Assembly (NCBI GenBank): GCA_012295275.1
Contig: CM022671.1
Span: 32,867,927-32,902,426 of the forward strand
Direction: 5' to 3'
Origin: Chrysomallon squamiferum
Taxonomy: Eukaryota > Mollusca > Gastropoda > Neomphalida > Peltospiridae
DNA length: 34,500 nucleotides
This document shows, one piece after another, positions 21,007 through 33,314 of this stretch. Each line of letters starts with the position of its first letter. Within the stretch, counting starts at the first letter, position 1. The notes beneath the pieces were generated by a model that was not told the DNA's origin, searched no databases, and saw nothing but the letters and a program-made list of their open reading frames with translations. A program made the position numbers and the translations under genes.

Positions 21007-21130
21007 TGTATTTTTGTTGCCTGAGTCTTCTCTTTATGCGGATATTAATTAATTAAAATGTAACTTAATATTTTGTTTATTTTTCATGCGAACCCACATT
21101 CCCGCCGAAGAGCTTTCTTTTGTCCCATTA
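21006..21130 (-). promoter_or_regulatory. LRWD1 first (5'UTR) exon/promoter with E2F-like motif
   Basis: On the minus strand this stretch ends in the donor ACAG|GTAATG. Joined to the next exon it places an in-frame TAA (21036-21034) fourteen codons upstream of the LRWD1 ATG, so that ATG would be the true start. GGCGGGAA at 21106-21099 (minus) is a perfect classical E2F site and sits in a small CpG-containing island. The only short open frame here (14 codons) ends in a stop. The transcription start is not visible. Confidence 0.45.
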
Positions 21131-21717
21131 TGAAATTGTATCTGAATTTGATTTCGGTCATCCCATCAGTAAATATCAGACAAACATTTGTTTGGGACGT
21201 CCGGTTTGTAAATCGGATTCTTGCTACAATAATTTTTAAAGTATCAACATAGATAAGTTACCCGGTGAATCATTGCATTGTTTGTTTTGTTTATTTCATT
21301 TAATTTCATTGATAATAAAATATAATAAATAATAGTAAAAAGCATATTATAAATTAAAAATACACCGCATAACGCCGACCAGAAAACATCATACTTAGAT
21401 ACAACATAAATGAATTTCTATAATTTACAAAGTTGTAATAATTAAGAACACAGTTCTACATTTATAGTGCGATAACAATTTTTAAACATTATTACTGTTG
21501 CATGCATTCATATACATATGCGCACGCGCATAATGTATATATACTGAAATTAAAATTAAAAATATATCAAAGTAAATTATAAAAGCCACAAATATGCTTA
21601 ATATTACGTTGTTTCGGTAATTAATCATTCGTTTAGGCTTAGACCAAGAGATCTACTGATATATAAATATACTGATCTACAGGGCTCTTTCAGAAAACAC
21701 TGCAATGATCACAAAGT

Positions 21718-21718
<1 letters not shown>

Positions 21719-21762
<44 letters not shown>

Positions 21763-21780
21763 CATACATACCTACATACA
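21719..21780. repeat. (CA)n and CATA microsatellite
   Basis: About 16 CA units followed by TATA and CATA units. Confidence 0.9.
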
Positions 21781-21947
21781 TATATATTCTTGTTCTTAAT
21801 TTCAATTATTATTAGTAGTAGTAGAGTAGCAGTAATAGTAGTAGTAGTGTTATAGTTTATTATTATTATTATTATTATTATTGTTCGGTGTTATGGAAAT
21901 GTTTCATTTACTAGAGTACAAAAGATAATAACATACGTGAACACACG

Positions 21948-22428
21948 AATTTGTGTGAACACAAACAAACATTCATAAACACAATTTTCACACAAACACA
22001 CACACACATACATACAAACATATATATGTATATATACACAAACACTCACATACACAAATCTTTACACAAAGACACATATACACAAACCTTTACACAAACA
22101 CACATGAACACACATACAAACATACATACATACAAACACATACAAATACTCATACACAAACATAAACATACATACATACAAACACATACAAATACTCATA
22201 CACAAACACAATCATACACATCATATACACATACAGGAAAAAAACCACACAAACATACAGACAACCAACCATACACATAAACAAACACATACACACAAAC
22301 ACAAACAATACACATATTAACACATATACACACAAAAAACATACACGCAGAGATATACATATACACACACATACATACACACACATACACACACAAATAC
22401 ACACAAACACAAACACATACAGATATGC
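21948..22428. repeat. Long degenerate CA/CATA/CAAA tract
   Basis: About 480 bases are built almost wholly of ACAC, CATA and CAAA units with little G on the plus strand. Longer similar blocks recur: ACATACATACAAACACATACAAATACTCATAC appears twice about 50 bases apart, near 22125 and 22170, which points to tandem duplication. The long Thr-His and Val-Cys open frames over it are composition artefacts. Confidence 0.85.
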
Positions 22429-23542
22429 ATGTATCAATGTAGAAAGGGAGAGTGAATTATTCCTGTCTGAAACAGCCATAGTATCCTTTTCTTTTCTTTT
22501 TTCTTTTTCTTTTCTTTCTTTCTCTTTTCTATCTTTCTTTACAAGTTATTTTCTTTTTTTTTTTTTAACTTAGTTTTGTTCGTTATTTATTCAAAATTAA
22601 ATTTTTTTTCATTTAACTGGAACTTCTCGCAATTTTAAGGAAAAAAAATACTTTTTTTTACTATTTCATTTCTTTAAGCACCACTTACAAACGCTTAACT
22701 AAATGAAACTGTAATTTTATAATACAAATCTTTCAGTACTTGGTGTAATGTCTCTAATTCTTCCCGTTTGATTAGCATTACAATACATAGCAGTTTAGAT
22801 TAATAGCGGTTTACGAAAAGAAAGCTCCTATTTCTTTATTTAGTTTTTTTTTTTTTTTTTTCAAAAGAAAATAATAGTTATTCATCGATGAAAATTTCGG
22901 ACATAAAAAAGAGAGAAAGAGTTTGAAAAAAAGAAGAAGAATCAATGCAAACATTCTCTTTTCTGAAATCACAAAGGGGCGGCTATTCTAACCATATTGT
23001 TAACGTCAACATATACAACTTTTCTGAGCTATTGTTGTCTCACTTCAGAATCGCATTTCATTTTACTGTAATCCGAAATCTAAGGGAAACCTTTTTCTTT
23101 TGGGTTAAGGACTTTTATGAATACCAGTTGGTCCATTCAGCCGTTAAGACCTCTAAAAAATAAGTCAAAGAAACAGAAAATAAAAGAGATCAAGATTAAT
23201 ATAATATTACATAATATAATATATTTACATTTCTTAAACTTGATTACTTATTAATTAACTAATTTATTTATTTATTTAGTTACTTATATATTTACTTACT
23301 CACTTTATATAATTTTTATTACTTGTTATTATTTAATTTGTTCATTTCTTTAGGACTTTGATTTTTTTTTACAGATTTCCCTCCCCATTCCCTTTCGGCC
23401 ACTCTGACATATGTACACAGTCATTAATTAATAAAAATAAAACAAAAATAAAACAATACGACAACAAAAATAATACTTATATTTTTAATGAATAAATTCG
23501 ATAATTTTATTTGATAAATATTCATATTTTATTTTGTGTGAG

Positions 23543-23544
<2 letters not shown>

Positions 23545-23625
<81 letters not shown>
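23545..23625. repeat. (GA)n microsatellite downstream of plakin stop
   Basis: About 40 pure GA units. It is the reverse complement of the (TC)n run at 25149-25240 on the other side of the last plakin exon. Confidence 0.95.
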
Positions 23626-23631
<6 letters not shown>

Positions 23632-24148
23632 ATGCATCCAGAAAATAACAATTAATAAGCAACAAATAAACAAAGCGCACGCAAATTGAGACACAAAAAT
23701 TCATTTTTGATTTTAAATATCCAGTCCTTAGTATTCATTAAAAAACCATTAATAAGCCGAATAAAATATATATTAATAAATAATATTAAACATGTTTAAT
23801 ATCAATGAATTTTATCTTCTATATTCTATGCTAAAATCCATTTAAAGGTTTTCTAAGATCCAACTGAATCTCTAGTCACAGCATTCAGATATCTTCATAA
23901 ATTGTCTAATCCGTAGCTACGTATCAAATTAGAATATTTCTCCGTGTATAATTTTTCTGAAATTCATGGTTTTAATATAATTATAGCTCTAAAATGTTCT
24001 ATAGTTCATTCTAAAATAATGTCTACTAGCGTTTGGTTCTCTTTTTCTAATAACCATAGATAAATATATGTAAATATAAATATAATTATATATAAATCCA
24101 AGTAGTTAGCTTTCTAAATATAAGTAATCATGCATAATAATGTTTATT

Positions 24149-25088
24149 TTAGTGTTTGGCCGATTTGAAGGCACTAATAACGTGAAGAGATCTCATCAGG
24201 TTTGTTTTTGCTTTTTTGAATTTGCTGATCACCAGACTGTTTTCAGGGTCAAATTCCAGTTTGCTTGGATCCTTGCACAACCTTCCCTTGATGAATCCGC
24301 GTTTTATCGCTTCTTGGACGCCATATCGTTGTCCTGTCACATTGTTCACGTATTCGTTAGTCTCTCTATCCAATATCCCCTGTTTTATGCCTTCCTCAAT
24401 GGAAATTTTTGATCGTCTTTTCTGGTCGACCACGCCCGTGACTATGTATGTGGTAGAAACGACCTTCGTGCTGCCCTTAACGATGTTGTCGCTGTTCTCT
24501 TGAATGACCAAACCTTCTGCAATGGCCGCACTTACTGGGATTTTCCGTCCGTCTTTTAGCTTATAGCTGATGCCATATTCGTCAATAATCTTTCTCCTTC
24601 TTGCTTCGGGTTCGTCGATCTTCTCCCCCGTGCTGGGGTCTATGACGAACTGTATGCTGTACTGACTCGTTTCTTCAAACGATTTTACGACGATAATACC
24701 ATAGGATTTCTTCTTCTCGCCCTCTCGTCTGTGCGACACGAGTTTCCCAACCAGAAGGTTCTTCTGCACCGCTTCGGCGATGGACATTTTCTCCTTGGTG
24801 AGGAGATTCGTGTAACACGAAAGCTCCTCGTTAAGCAGTCCTCTTTCTTTAGCTGCTTGGATACTTATTTCGGAGTTGTCTCGAGGGTCGATGGCCGCAT
24901 TCAGTATGTATCGGTAGGTTTCTTCGTAAGACGATGTTTTGATTTCTTCTTTTTCTATGTCGGTGTGTTCCATTGTGAGTTGGACCTGGCTCCCAGGGGA
25001 GATTACGTCTTCTGATTCTGAGTTTGCACCAGACGGCATTCGAAGCGGAGGCAGAGTTTGTCTTGAAGTTAGATACTTCGCAAGAAAA
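24149..25088 (-). other. Last plakin exon: plakin/plectin repeat tail
   Basis: This exon opens in phase after TTCTTTTCAG and reads SFLAKYLTSRQTLPPLRM, then an acidic linker (ESEDVISPGSQ). At least five plectin-repeat cores follow: SIQAAKERGLL, SIAEAVQKNLL, PVSAAIAEGLV, SIEEGIKQGIL and GVQEAIKRGFI, plus a degenerate one near IDEPEARRRKII. Between them are the family spacers IDPSTGEKI and YVNNVTGQRYG. In known plakins such repeats pack into domains that bind intermediate filaments. The tail after the last repeat is basic (KFKKAKTNLMRSL). Base composition is clearly richer in G+C than the flanks. The Met at 25039 is internal, not a start. Confidence 0.85.
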
Positions 25089-25146
25089 CTGAAAAGAATT
25101 TAAGAAGATCTGAATCTGTATATTTTATCAAATTAAAAACTGAGAT

Positions 25147-25242
<96 letters not shown>

Positions 25243-28200
25243 GTGTGTGGGTGTGTCTGAGTGCGTAAAACCGATTCATCAAAAGTACAGCTATATTAAT
25301 ATAGATAAGCAATATATAATTTACCTCTTGAATCTCGCAGATGACAGAAACGTGTAAACAGATTCATTCGTGAAGAAACTTGGATCTTGAAATCTTTCCA
25401 GCTTCTCTTTGAATGCGACCCATTCTGCCCAAAATGACTTTAAAAAAAAAGAAAAAGAAAAAAAATATTTAACTAGTGAACATTGGTTCGATGAGAAAAC
25501 GGTCAAGGAACCTTTTTGTCGAAATAGTAGAATACAATTAATACCATTATGTGTTTATTCTGGTTATTAATATATGTTAATCTAAAACTCACTTGAAAAA
25601 TAACTGTGATATCCAAAGTATTCTGGAACTGCATCAAAATTGTCTCAAAAAACAAAGAATCTGAAACGAAAAACGAAACAGATTATGATTTGTTTGAGTT
25701 CTTCTCTTTTCAACATTTTATTATTTTTTTTATTTTATTTTTTTTATTTTTTTTTTGTTTTTTTTTTTTTTTTTCAATTTATTAATTTTTTTTATTTTTT
25801 TTTGATTGAGAGATAAAATTATTTTCATCTAATCAAACTTTTGCTGAAAAATTTCGTTTTATTAATTTCTTTATGGTGAAAAAAATTAAAAAGATAAAAA
25901 GAAATGTATGAAAAAAATCTAATTCTAAAACTTTATGTTATTAAATTAGAATTTGACTTTTTTTCAAAGACTTTACAATTTTACTAAATTGACCTAAGAA
26001 CGGATGATTTCAGATAATGCTCGTTGTTCAAAAAATAATTACTTTATTTTCTTATTATTTACCTTTTCGTTGCTCTTGCAAATAATTTTTTGTGTGTTTT
26101 TTTTTTTTTTTTTTAAAATATCGGCAAAACACTTTGTCACTATATACCTATTATGACGTATTAACTATAATCGATAGCAATTATCGTATAGAAATTCAAC
26201 ATGGACTGAACATACCTTTTGTGACGTCATCACGGGATTCCTCGATGATGGTCCTCAGCTGAAAGATGTACTCCTGGAGTTTATGTAAGGCTTCACAGTC
26301 TCCTAGAATCTCGAGGAATATTGATTCGATAGTCTCGAGATTGCGCAGCAATATTCGCTTGTCTTTCTTTGTCATATGATGAAACTGGTCCATCTGAAAA
26401 AAATAGTAAAAATTATGGTCTAATGTGAAATAGTAAAATCGTGGATGAATAGAAAATAGTAAAAATCATTCGAATACGAAATAGTAAAATAGTTAATGAA
26501 AAAGAAATAATCAAATATACGAGAATAAAACTAATAAAAATATGTGACAAATGATGGTGGTGGTGGTGGTGGTGCTGGTGGTGGTGATAATGATGACGAT
26601 GATGATGATGGTGATGCTCACCTCGTCATCAGACCATTCTTTGAAGAGAGTCAAGATAAACTGGATGAGTTGATTTCGAATGTTTTTAACAGTTCGAGTC
26701 CACAATGAGTTAAACTCTAGTTGTAGCCTGACAAAAATATATAATAAAACAATTTAATGGTAGTAATAATAACAGTTATAATACTAACTGATATTAAATG
26801 TTATTAAATAGTTTACGTAATGTTTTGTATTTACGAAAATATTAGTATCTTAAAAGTAATAATATTATCTTATATTTAGGTAAAAACAAAACAGAAGAAA
26901 ATTTTATTAAAATTAAACGTTCAAAATTTTTGGTTACTTAAGATTTGTTTAAATAATCGAAATATTGCCGGAAAGAGTATTTAATGTTGTTACTTTGCAA
27001 ATTAAATTTAGTTCGATACGTCTGCTTCCAAATTTTCAGACAGTCCAATGTCCTGCCATGCAATACTTTGTTTATGTGATGCGGGATAGATGTACTTACT
27101 TGACTGCTGATTCCACGGCGTCTTCAAACAGAGGTGGTATAAGAATTAACACAGATTGAACGTGTGATGTGAGACCAAACACGTTAGTAACCTTCAAAAC
27201 AAAAATAAATAACACTTTAAAATGTACCTGTTGTGACAGAAAAAAACATTTTAATAAAAATTCTTTATACTTCCAACCTATTATTTAATTTCTAAAGAAA
27301 GTCTGATAAAATAATACTTAGAAACATTTCAACGCGCCATTTTATTTCTTCACAAACGGAATTGCAATTCATGGCATAAGACAGCTTTATTATTTCTGAC
27401 AATAAAAGAATACCCTTTAGAGCAAATCAATCTGCCCTGTAAGTGATGACGTCAGAAACAAAGAGACATGGCAGTGCTCAGACATTTTAGTCTGAACTTT
27501 TCTGTTGTTATATTTTGTTTTTAATTAAGACTGGACAACAAAAAGATAAAGTATAAGATACACTTTAATATTTTAGTTTTGTTTATATATTATTCTGAAG
27601 TCATAACGTATATTAAAAATAAAAATTCATAAATAAATAAATTAAAATTAAAACAATTAAAATTAAAATAAAAAAAAATAAAATTAAATCAAAATAAATC
27701 AAAACACCAAACAACTACAACAACAAAAAACAAAACAAATAGCGAATCAGTCTCCATTCATCTATCTACCTCTCCAGTTTGTACTTAGATTATTTGTGTT
27801 TAAAAACAGTGACAGCACACATACATAAAACGTATTCCTCAGGTGACAAACTTGATCAAACTATTCTTGTTTCTGTCACTCATCACTTGTTTTATGAAAT
27901 ATTGTTCTGAAGAAAATAATGCCTGCAGACATTGTCAGCTTATTTAAATATTTAACCTAGAAACGTCTTAGACGTAAGAAAAAAACGTATTTCATTTTTG
28001 TAGAATAATTAAGACATGGACACACAATGTTCGCATAGCCAGCGTGTCTTAACAAAGAAACAAAATTTTAATAAACCTACTTTATTTGTAATAACTATAA
28101 CAAATTAGACTGTTACGTATTTATTTGTATTGGCATTGTGGAGCGGGAGATTATGAAATCGGCAGACATATATTTATATACATTATTTCTCTTTATCGTA

Positions 28201-28523
28201 ATTCTCAGCTAATGAAAAACATACTTTCCATCTGTTTTTATCTGAGTTGTCTATCAGCAGAAGAGTATCGCCTTCCAAGAATTCAATCTGAAATCATATG
28301 TGAAAAAGAACGCTAAACTTTCAAATTTTAAATGATGAGTTGAAAGTATAAGTGTGATATTACTGACATATTGCCTAAACTTATTTTGTATACTGCAAAA
28401 TGATTTGTTAATCGATACAGACCTTTGCTAAAAATAAAGTATAACAATAATAATGATGATGTGAGAATGCACGAAGGCTGTCGGACACAGAATTATATAT
28501 ATATATATAATATAAAAAAATAA

Positions 28524-28575
<52 letters not shown>

Positions 28576-29481
28576 TATGAATCAAATAAACATAAAGATT
28601 GTTCTGAGAATAACATAATTAACTACATGATCATTGAAACAAACAATCTCGATTAAAACATCAACGAATAAATAATTGTTTGTGAAATATATACATATAA
28701 AATGTTCAAATAAAATAAGCAGTCACCTCTTCAGTCTTGTAGTTCGACAGGGCAATAACTGGGCGTGGTTTCTCCAGTTCCAACACCCGACACGGCACAG
28801 GGACTATCAAACAACTTCGCTGGAAGATTCGGTGTATCTCGCTGCTCCATCGAATGTATCGAGCCGAGAGTGCCTAAGCATACAATATAACAGCTTTCTG
28901 TGTATTTATTTATTAAAATGTACTGTACGCTTGTGAGAAAGTGTCTGAATCCACCAACATAAAGACTTTTTCATAATACTAAAAATACATACACGCATAA
29001 ACCATACATACATACATACATACATACAAATGCAAACATAAATATAAACATATATACATACATACAAATAAACACACGCGCAGGCATTCATTCATTCATT
29101 CAGACATACATATAAACACATACATGCATGCAAACGTATATACATACATACATACATACACATACACATACGTAATATAGGAAGGTGTTTGGTTAGTTGT
29201 TCTTGTTTATTTTCTTTGTTTGTTTGTTGTTTATTCCCACGAGTTGAAGCTACGTGGGATTTGTGTGAATTATGTCAAACTGAAATTATAATTATAATTA
29301 TAAGGGGGGGGGAAATAACAAATGTATATTTCTGAAATATATTGCAGGTTTTAGATATAACACAGTCAAATAATTTGTAATTAACTGAAAATGTCTGAAA
29401 TCGATCTTGAATCTCTGGCAAGTGTCTTTTCTTTTTTGTGAGTAGTTTTTTAAATGTCTTCTTCTTCCTCGTCTTCTTCTT

Positions 29482-29512
<31 letters not shown>

Positions 29513-29675
29513 TTATTATTATTATTACTATTATTTAATCTATTTTTATAATTGTCAAAAAGACATGTTTTATATAAAAACTTTATTCCAGTTATACAAA
29601 TTATACAATTTATTAGTTGTATGGATATTTAATTTGTTTTTGCAAACATTTCTACATTCTGCTTATAGTTATACA

Positions 29676-29710
<35 letters not shown>

Positions 29711-30674
29711 TGTACATTTATTTACTTTCGTACGAAACGACATCAACACTAGATTAATAATGCATTAATTTTATAGCGTTACTTTGAAAATAAATAATAT
29801 GATCATGGAGGTGCACATGGACTATGTAAGCTGGTTTATGTATATATTTATACATGTACAGATGTATGGATTGATGGATGGATGGGTGTATATATGTATA
29901 TTTTATATTTTTATTTATATAGAAACTGCCTGACCTTTAGTTTCGATTTTATTTCTTGATAAAACTCCTCTTTTTCTGGGGACGTATTCAGATGAAACGA
30001 TATTTCATGGGCAGGTAACTCTGTCTTCATCCAGTACAGAGTTTTGTCGACGTCATAGAAAAACTGAAAAGAATGTTTTAACAAACACATAAACAATGTA
30101 GGTATATGCCAGAAATCCTCTTCTTATTTTCATTAACATTTCTGAAAAACTTAGTAATATCGAGTTAACTAAATTTTGTGCCGGTCATAGTAGGATCAGT
30201 TCTCAAAAAGAGTTCCGACTGGGCCATTTTCATTTCCATGTAATCGTACTTTTCTGATTTTTCAAATGCCTGATTTTTCAAATAAAAATTATTATTGAAA
30301 GTGCTATATAGTGCTGATCTATCGAAAATATTTATCATTTATTCTTTTTTTATTTCTTTTATCCAATGTATCCCTTATCCGAAATTTCGAAATCCGAAAT
30401 CTTTCCCGAGCAGCAGAAACAGTGATATCTTTCATCTTTCAGATAGTTCTGCATATGTAAACTTTATTTTATGGACAAATTTATTAAAAATATTAAATAA
30501 GCTGTATATAAAATATAAACGGAATTTTGTTTTTAGACTTAGATCCTATTCTAGTGCGATCTCCTTATATTTTAAACTCCAAAAAATTACGAAATCCGGA
30601 ACAATTCCAGTTCCAAAGAATTTCGGATAAAAGATTCTCAACATGTACCTTAAACACACAGACACACACACCCA

Positions 30675-30726
<52 letters not shown>

Positions 30727-31369
30727 ATATACGTTACCTGATGATAGTCAGCCGCGTTCTGTCTGTGTATTTCTGCACATTTAAGAACTGTTTTTATCCA
30801 GTCCCAGTTTTTCTTCGTTGCTGTGTAGTTGCTCTGCAAAACAAATATCAGTAAACATTGTGTCTTTCTACATCAGGCGTTTACATAGCTACAGTTCAGA
30901 TTATGAAATTAAAAAAGAGAGAAAGAGACTATTTCTCTAGATGTAATGGTTTGATTCAGAACAGTTTCACATTTAAAAATAAGTATAAAATGCTCAATTT
31001 TGTTTATATTTTTTAATCATCGTAAAGATTTCGTATTTATCAGTTATATCAATTTTTAACAAGATGACAAGTATGCCATAACTAAAGGTCTCCATTATTA
31101 TACTTTATTGTTAGCAAAGGCTGCTCAGCACGACAAAATTACAACTCATCACAGACCGATCTTTGATAATGTTAAGGTACGACAAAAATAAAACATGTCC
31201 ACGGCGTTTTTTGGCAGTTTGTTAGTATTAAATATAAATTTCGAAATTATAAGAATTATGTAGACCTACCTGAGAAGTCTTGGACAAACTTTCTGAAGGG
31301 TCCAGTTTAGTTGTTTCAGCCACGGTTACCAAATGCACTGCTCTTCGGTCGAACTCTCCTGATAGATTC

Positions 31370-31414
<45 letters not shown>

Positions 31415-31424
31415 CATAATAATC

Positions 31425-31464
<40 letters not shown>

Positions 31465-33271
31465 CAACAACAACAACAATCAACAGTTATAACTGCAAAA
31501 GAAACAACAACATTAAATCGGGAGAGAGCGATAACAAGAAAGAGATAATATATGAATTCTGTACAATGATTCTAATCTAAAATGTAAAATTATACTCACA
31601 CAGACTTCAGTTTCTTGTTCTGCTATTTTCATTATGTTGTTCAACGTAGAAATTCTCATTTCAGACAAACCCTGAATGAGAAACGAAATCAAATAATGCA
31701 TACATGTATGTATGTGTGTGTATGTGTCTCTGTATATATATATATATGGATAAAATTAATATCCTTCAGCTTTTCCAGTGTAGCAAGCAGAGTCTATTAA
31801 GCATGCGTGAACGGTTTAAGAAAATATCGAATACAACGTTTGCTACAAAAGATTCACTGTATATCTGACAAATCTGTGACAAATACACAAACCACAACAG
31901 AAACACAGAAAGGAAAAAGTTGTAAGGAAAACCAGAGAGTAACAAATTCGGATTATTTGTTATAAAAATGTATGAAAACCAGCTTATGAATAATAATGCA
32001 GTTAGTTGTGTTTAGTTGTTTTTTTTTTTTTTTTTATTCTTTTCTTTCTTTCTTTCTTTCTTTCTTTCTTTTCTTTTCTTTTTCTTTTATTTATTTTTTT
32101 TTTATTTTTTTTTTTTTTTTTTTTTTATTTTACTTATTTGAAGTAAATTAATAACAATTTTTTTTTTTTTTTTTTTTTTCTGTTTACTTTAGTAATACCT
32201 TTTAGAGGTCGAAGTGACCTGCAGAAACACATTTTAATGTTAACGCTTGTTTGGTGTCACACCGTATTATTAATGCATTTCGTTACTGATAACATGAAAG
32301 ATGGGAAAACAAGGTTATCATGTCAGTTAACAGCAAACGTTCTTTTATGTTATGCAGCAATTAGCATGTCACGTGACACAGTTTTGGAGGATCATAGATA
32401 AGAATCCAAGCATTCGTAAAAGTATGATTTACAAAGATAAGTGAATCCCCAGAAAGCACATCGCAATCATTATCTTTCAAGAAAAAACAAGTTTAAAACT
32501 GTCCCTTTTTGAATGTGGCTTTTACATTTTTTTGTTTATTTATTCATATATTTGTTTGTTTACTTGTTGTTGTTATTATTATTATTATTATGATTATTAT
32601 TACTTCTTTGAAAATGAAAGAAATCTGAAGCAAGAAGGCAAATCATTACTAACTACATGTATTGTATAAGACTGGGGACTGGAACTGTCAAACTACAGTA
32701 GTAATACAATACTTTACAAAGTAGATAAAAATCGGCAATCATCTTTTGAAAAGTGTGAAAGAAATCATGTATTATTTATATCTTCACCTAACCTTGAAAT
32801 TCTGAGTACAAAAAAAAAAAGATAACAAAAGAACCTCAAAATGTTTGTGCGTTATTATTCACCAATTTTATCTTTCATCTTCACCTTACTTTTCTATGAA
32901 CTTTATTATTTACTGCTTTATTTGTTTGAGAGCGGGCTTAACTCTGGGCTGGATTTTAAAACTGATATATGAAAGTAGGATCAATCCTTCGTAATCCCTC
33001 CCGTTCTAGGTGCAGTATTAGAAAGATTATATGCTGAATTAGCGTTAAAATATTGAATGTTTTGAAAAATATTATTTTTTCATAAAAAAAAATTAAAAAA
33101 AAAGAAATTCAGATATTACTACTAATACTAGTATTAATGCTACTGCTATTGCAGCAGCCTCTACTACTACTACTATTACTAACTGCTACTACCACTACTA
33201 CTGCTTGTATTACTACAAATAATAATAAAAACTACTTCTACTACTACTACTACAAATATTATTACTACTGC

Positions 33272-33314
<43 letters not shown>

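Larger units (their letters stand above)
21131..24148. other. Intergenic, repeat-rich, between LRWD1 and the plakin
   Basis: About 3 kb with no supported gene. It holds a (CA)n run (21719-21752), TAG/TAT triplet runs (21820-21885), the long CA/CATA tract listed separately, T-rich DNA (22485-22565, 22845-22861), and a (GA)n run (23545-23625). A 72-codon open frame at 22945-23163 shows no family resemblance. On the minus strand AATAAA occurs at 24143-24148, 23528-23533 and 23506-23511, any of which could end the plakin mRNA. Confidence 0.6.

Noticed and set aside
22150-22479. Minus-strand 109-codon Val/Cys/Tyr-rich frame and the plus-strand Thr/His/Asn-rich frame at 21951-22280
   Set aside because: Both are translations of the CA/CATA tract; no domain, no splice context and no composition change from the repeat.
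22945-23163. Plus-strand 72-codon open frame starting with ATG
   Set aside because: No family resemblance, no promoter or splice partner, and AT-rich low-information codons. Possibly chance.
24140-24503. Plus-strand open frames opposite the last plakin exon (also 24731-25015)
   Set aside because: They are antisense shadows of a long, well-supported coding exon with plectin repeats.
26521-26616. GGT/GAT repeat as a possible coding Thr/Ile tract in the minus-strand frame
   Set aside because: The exon ends at the good donor GAG|GTGAGC at 26622; the repeat lies in the intron.
29454-29768. Poly-Ser/poly-Tyr open frame
   Set aside because: Translation of (CTT)n and (ATT)n in a plakin intron.
31280-31580. 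Poly-Asn and poly-Ile open frames
   Set aside because: They are translations of the (AAT)n microsatellite next to a minus-strand plakin exon.
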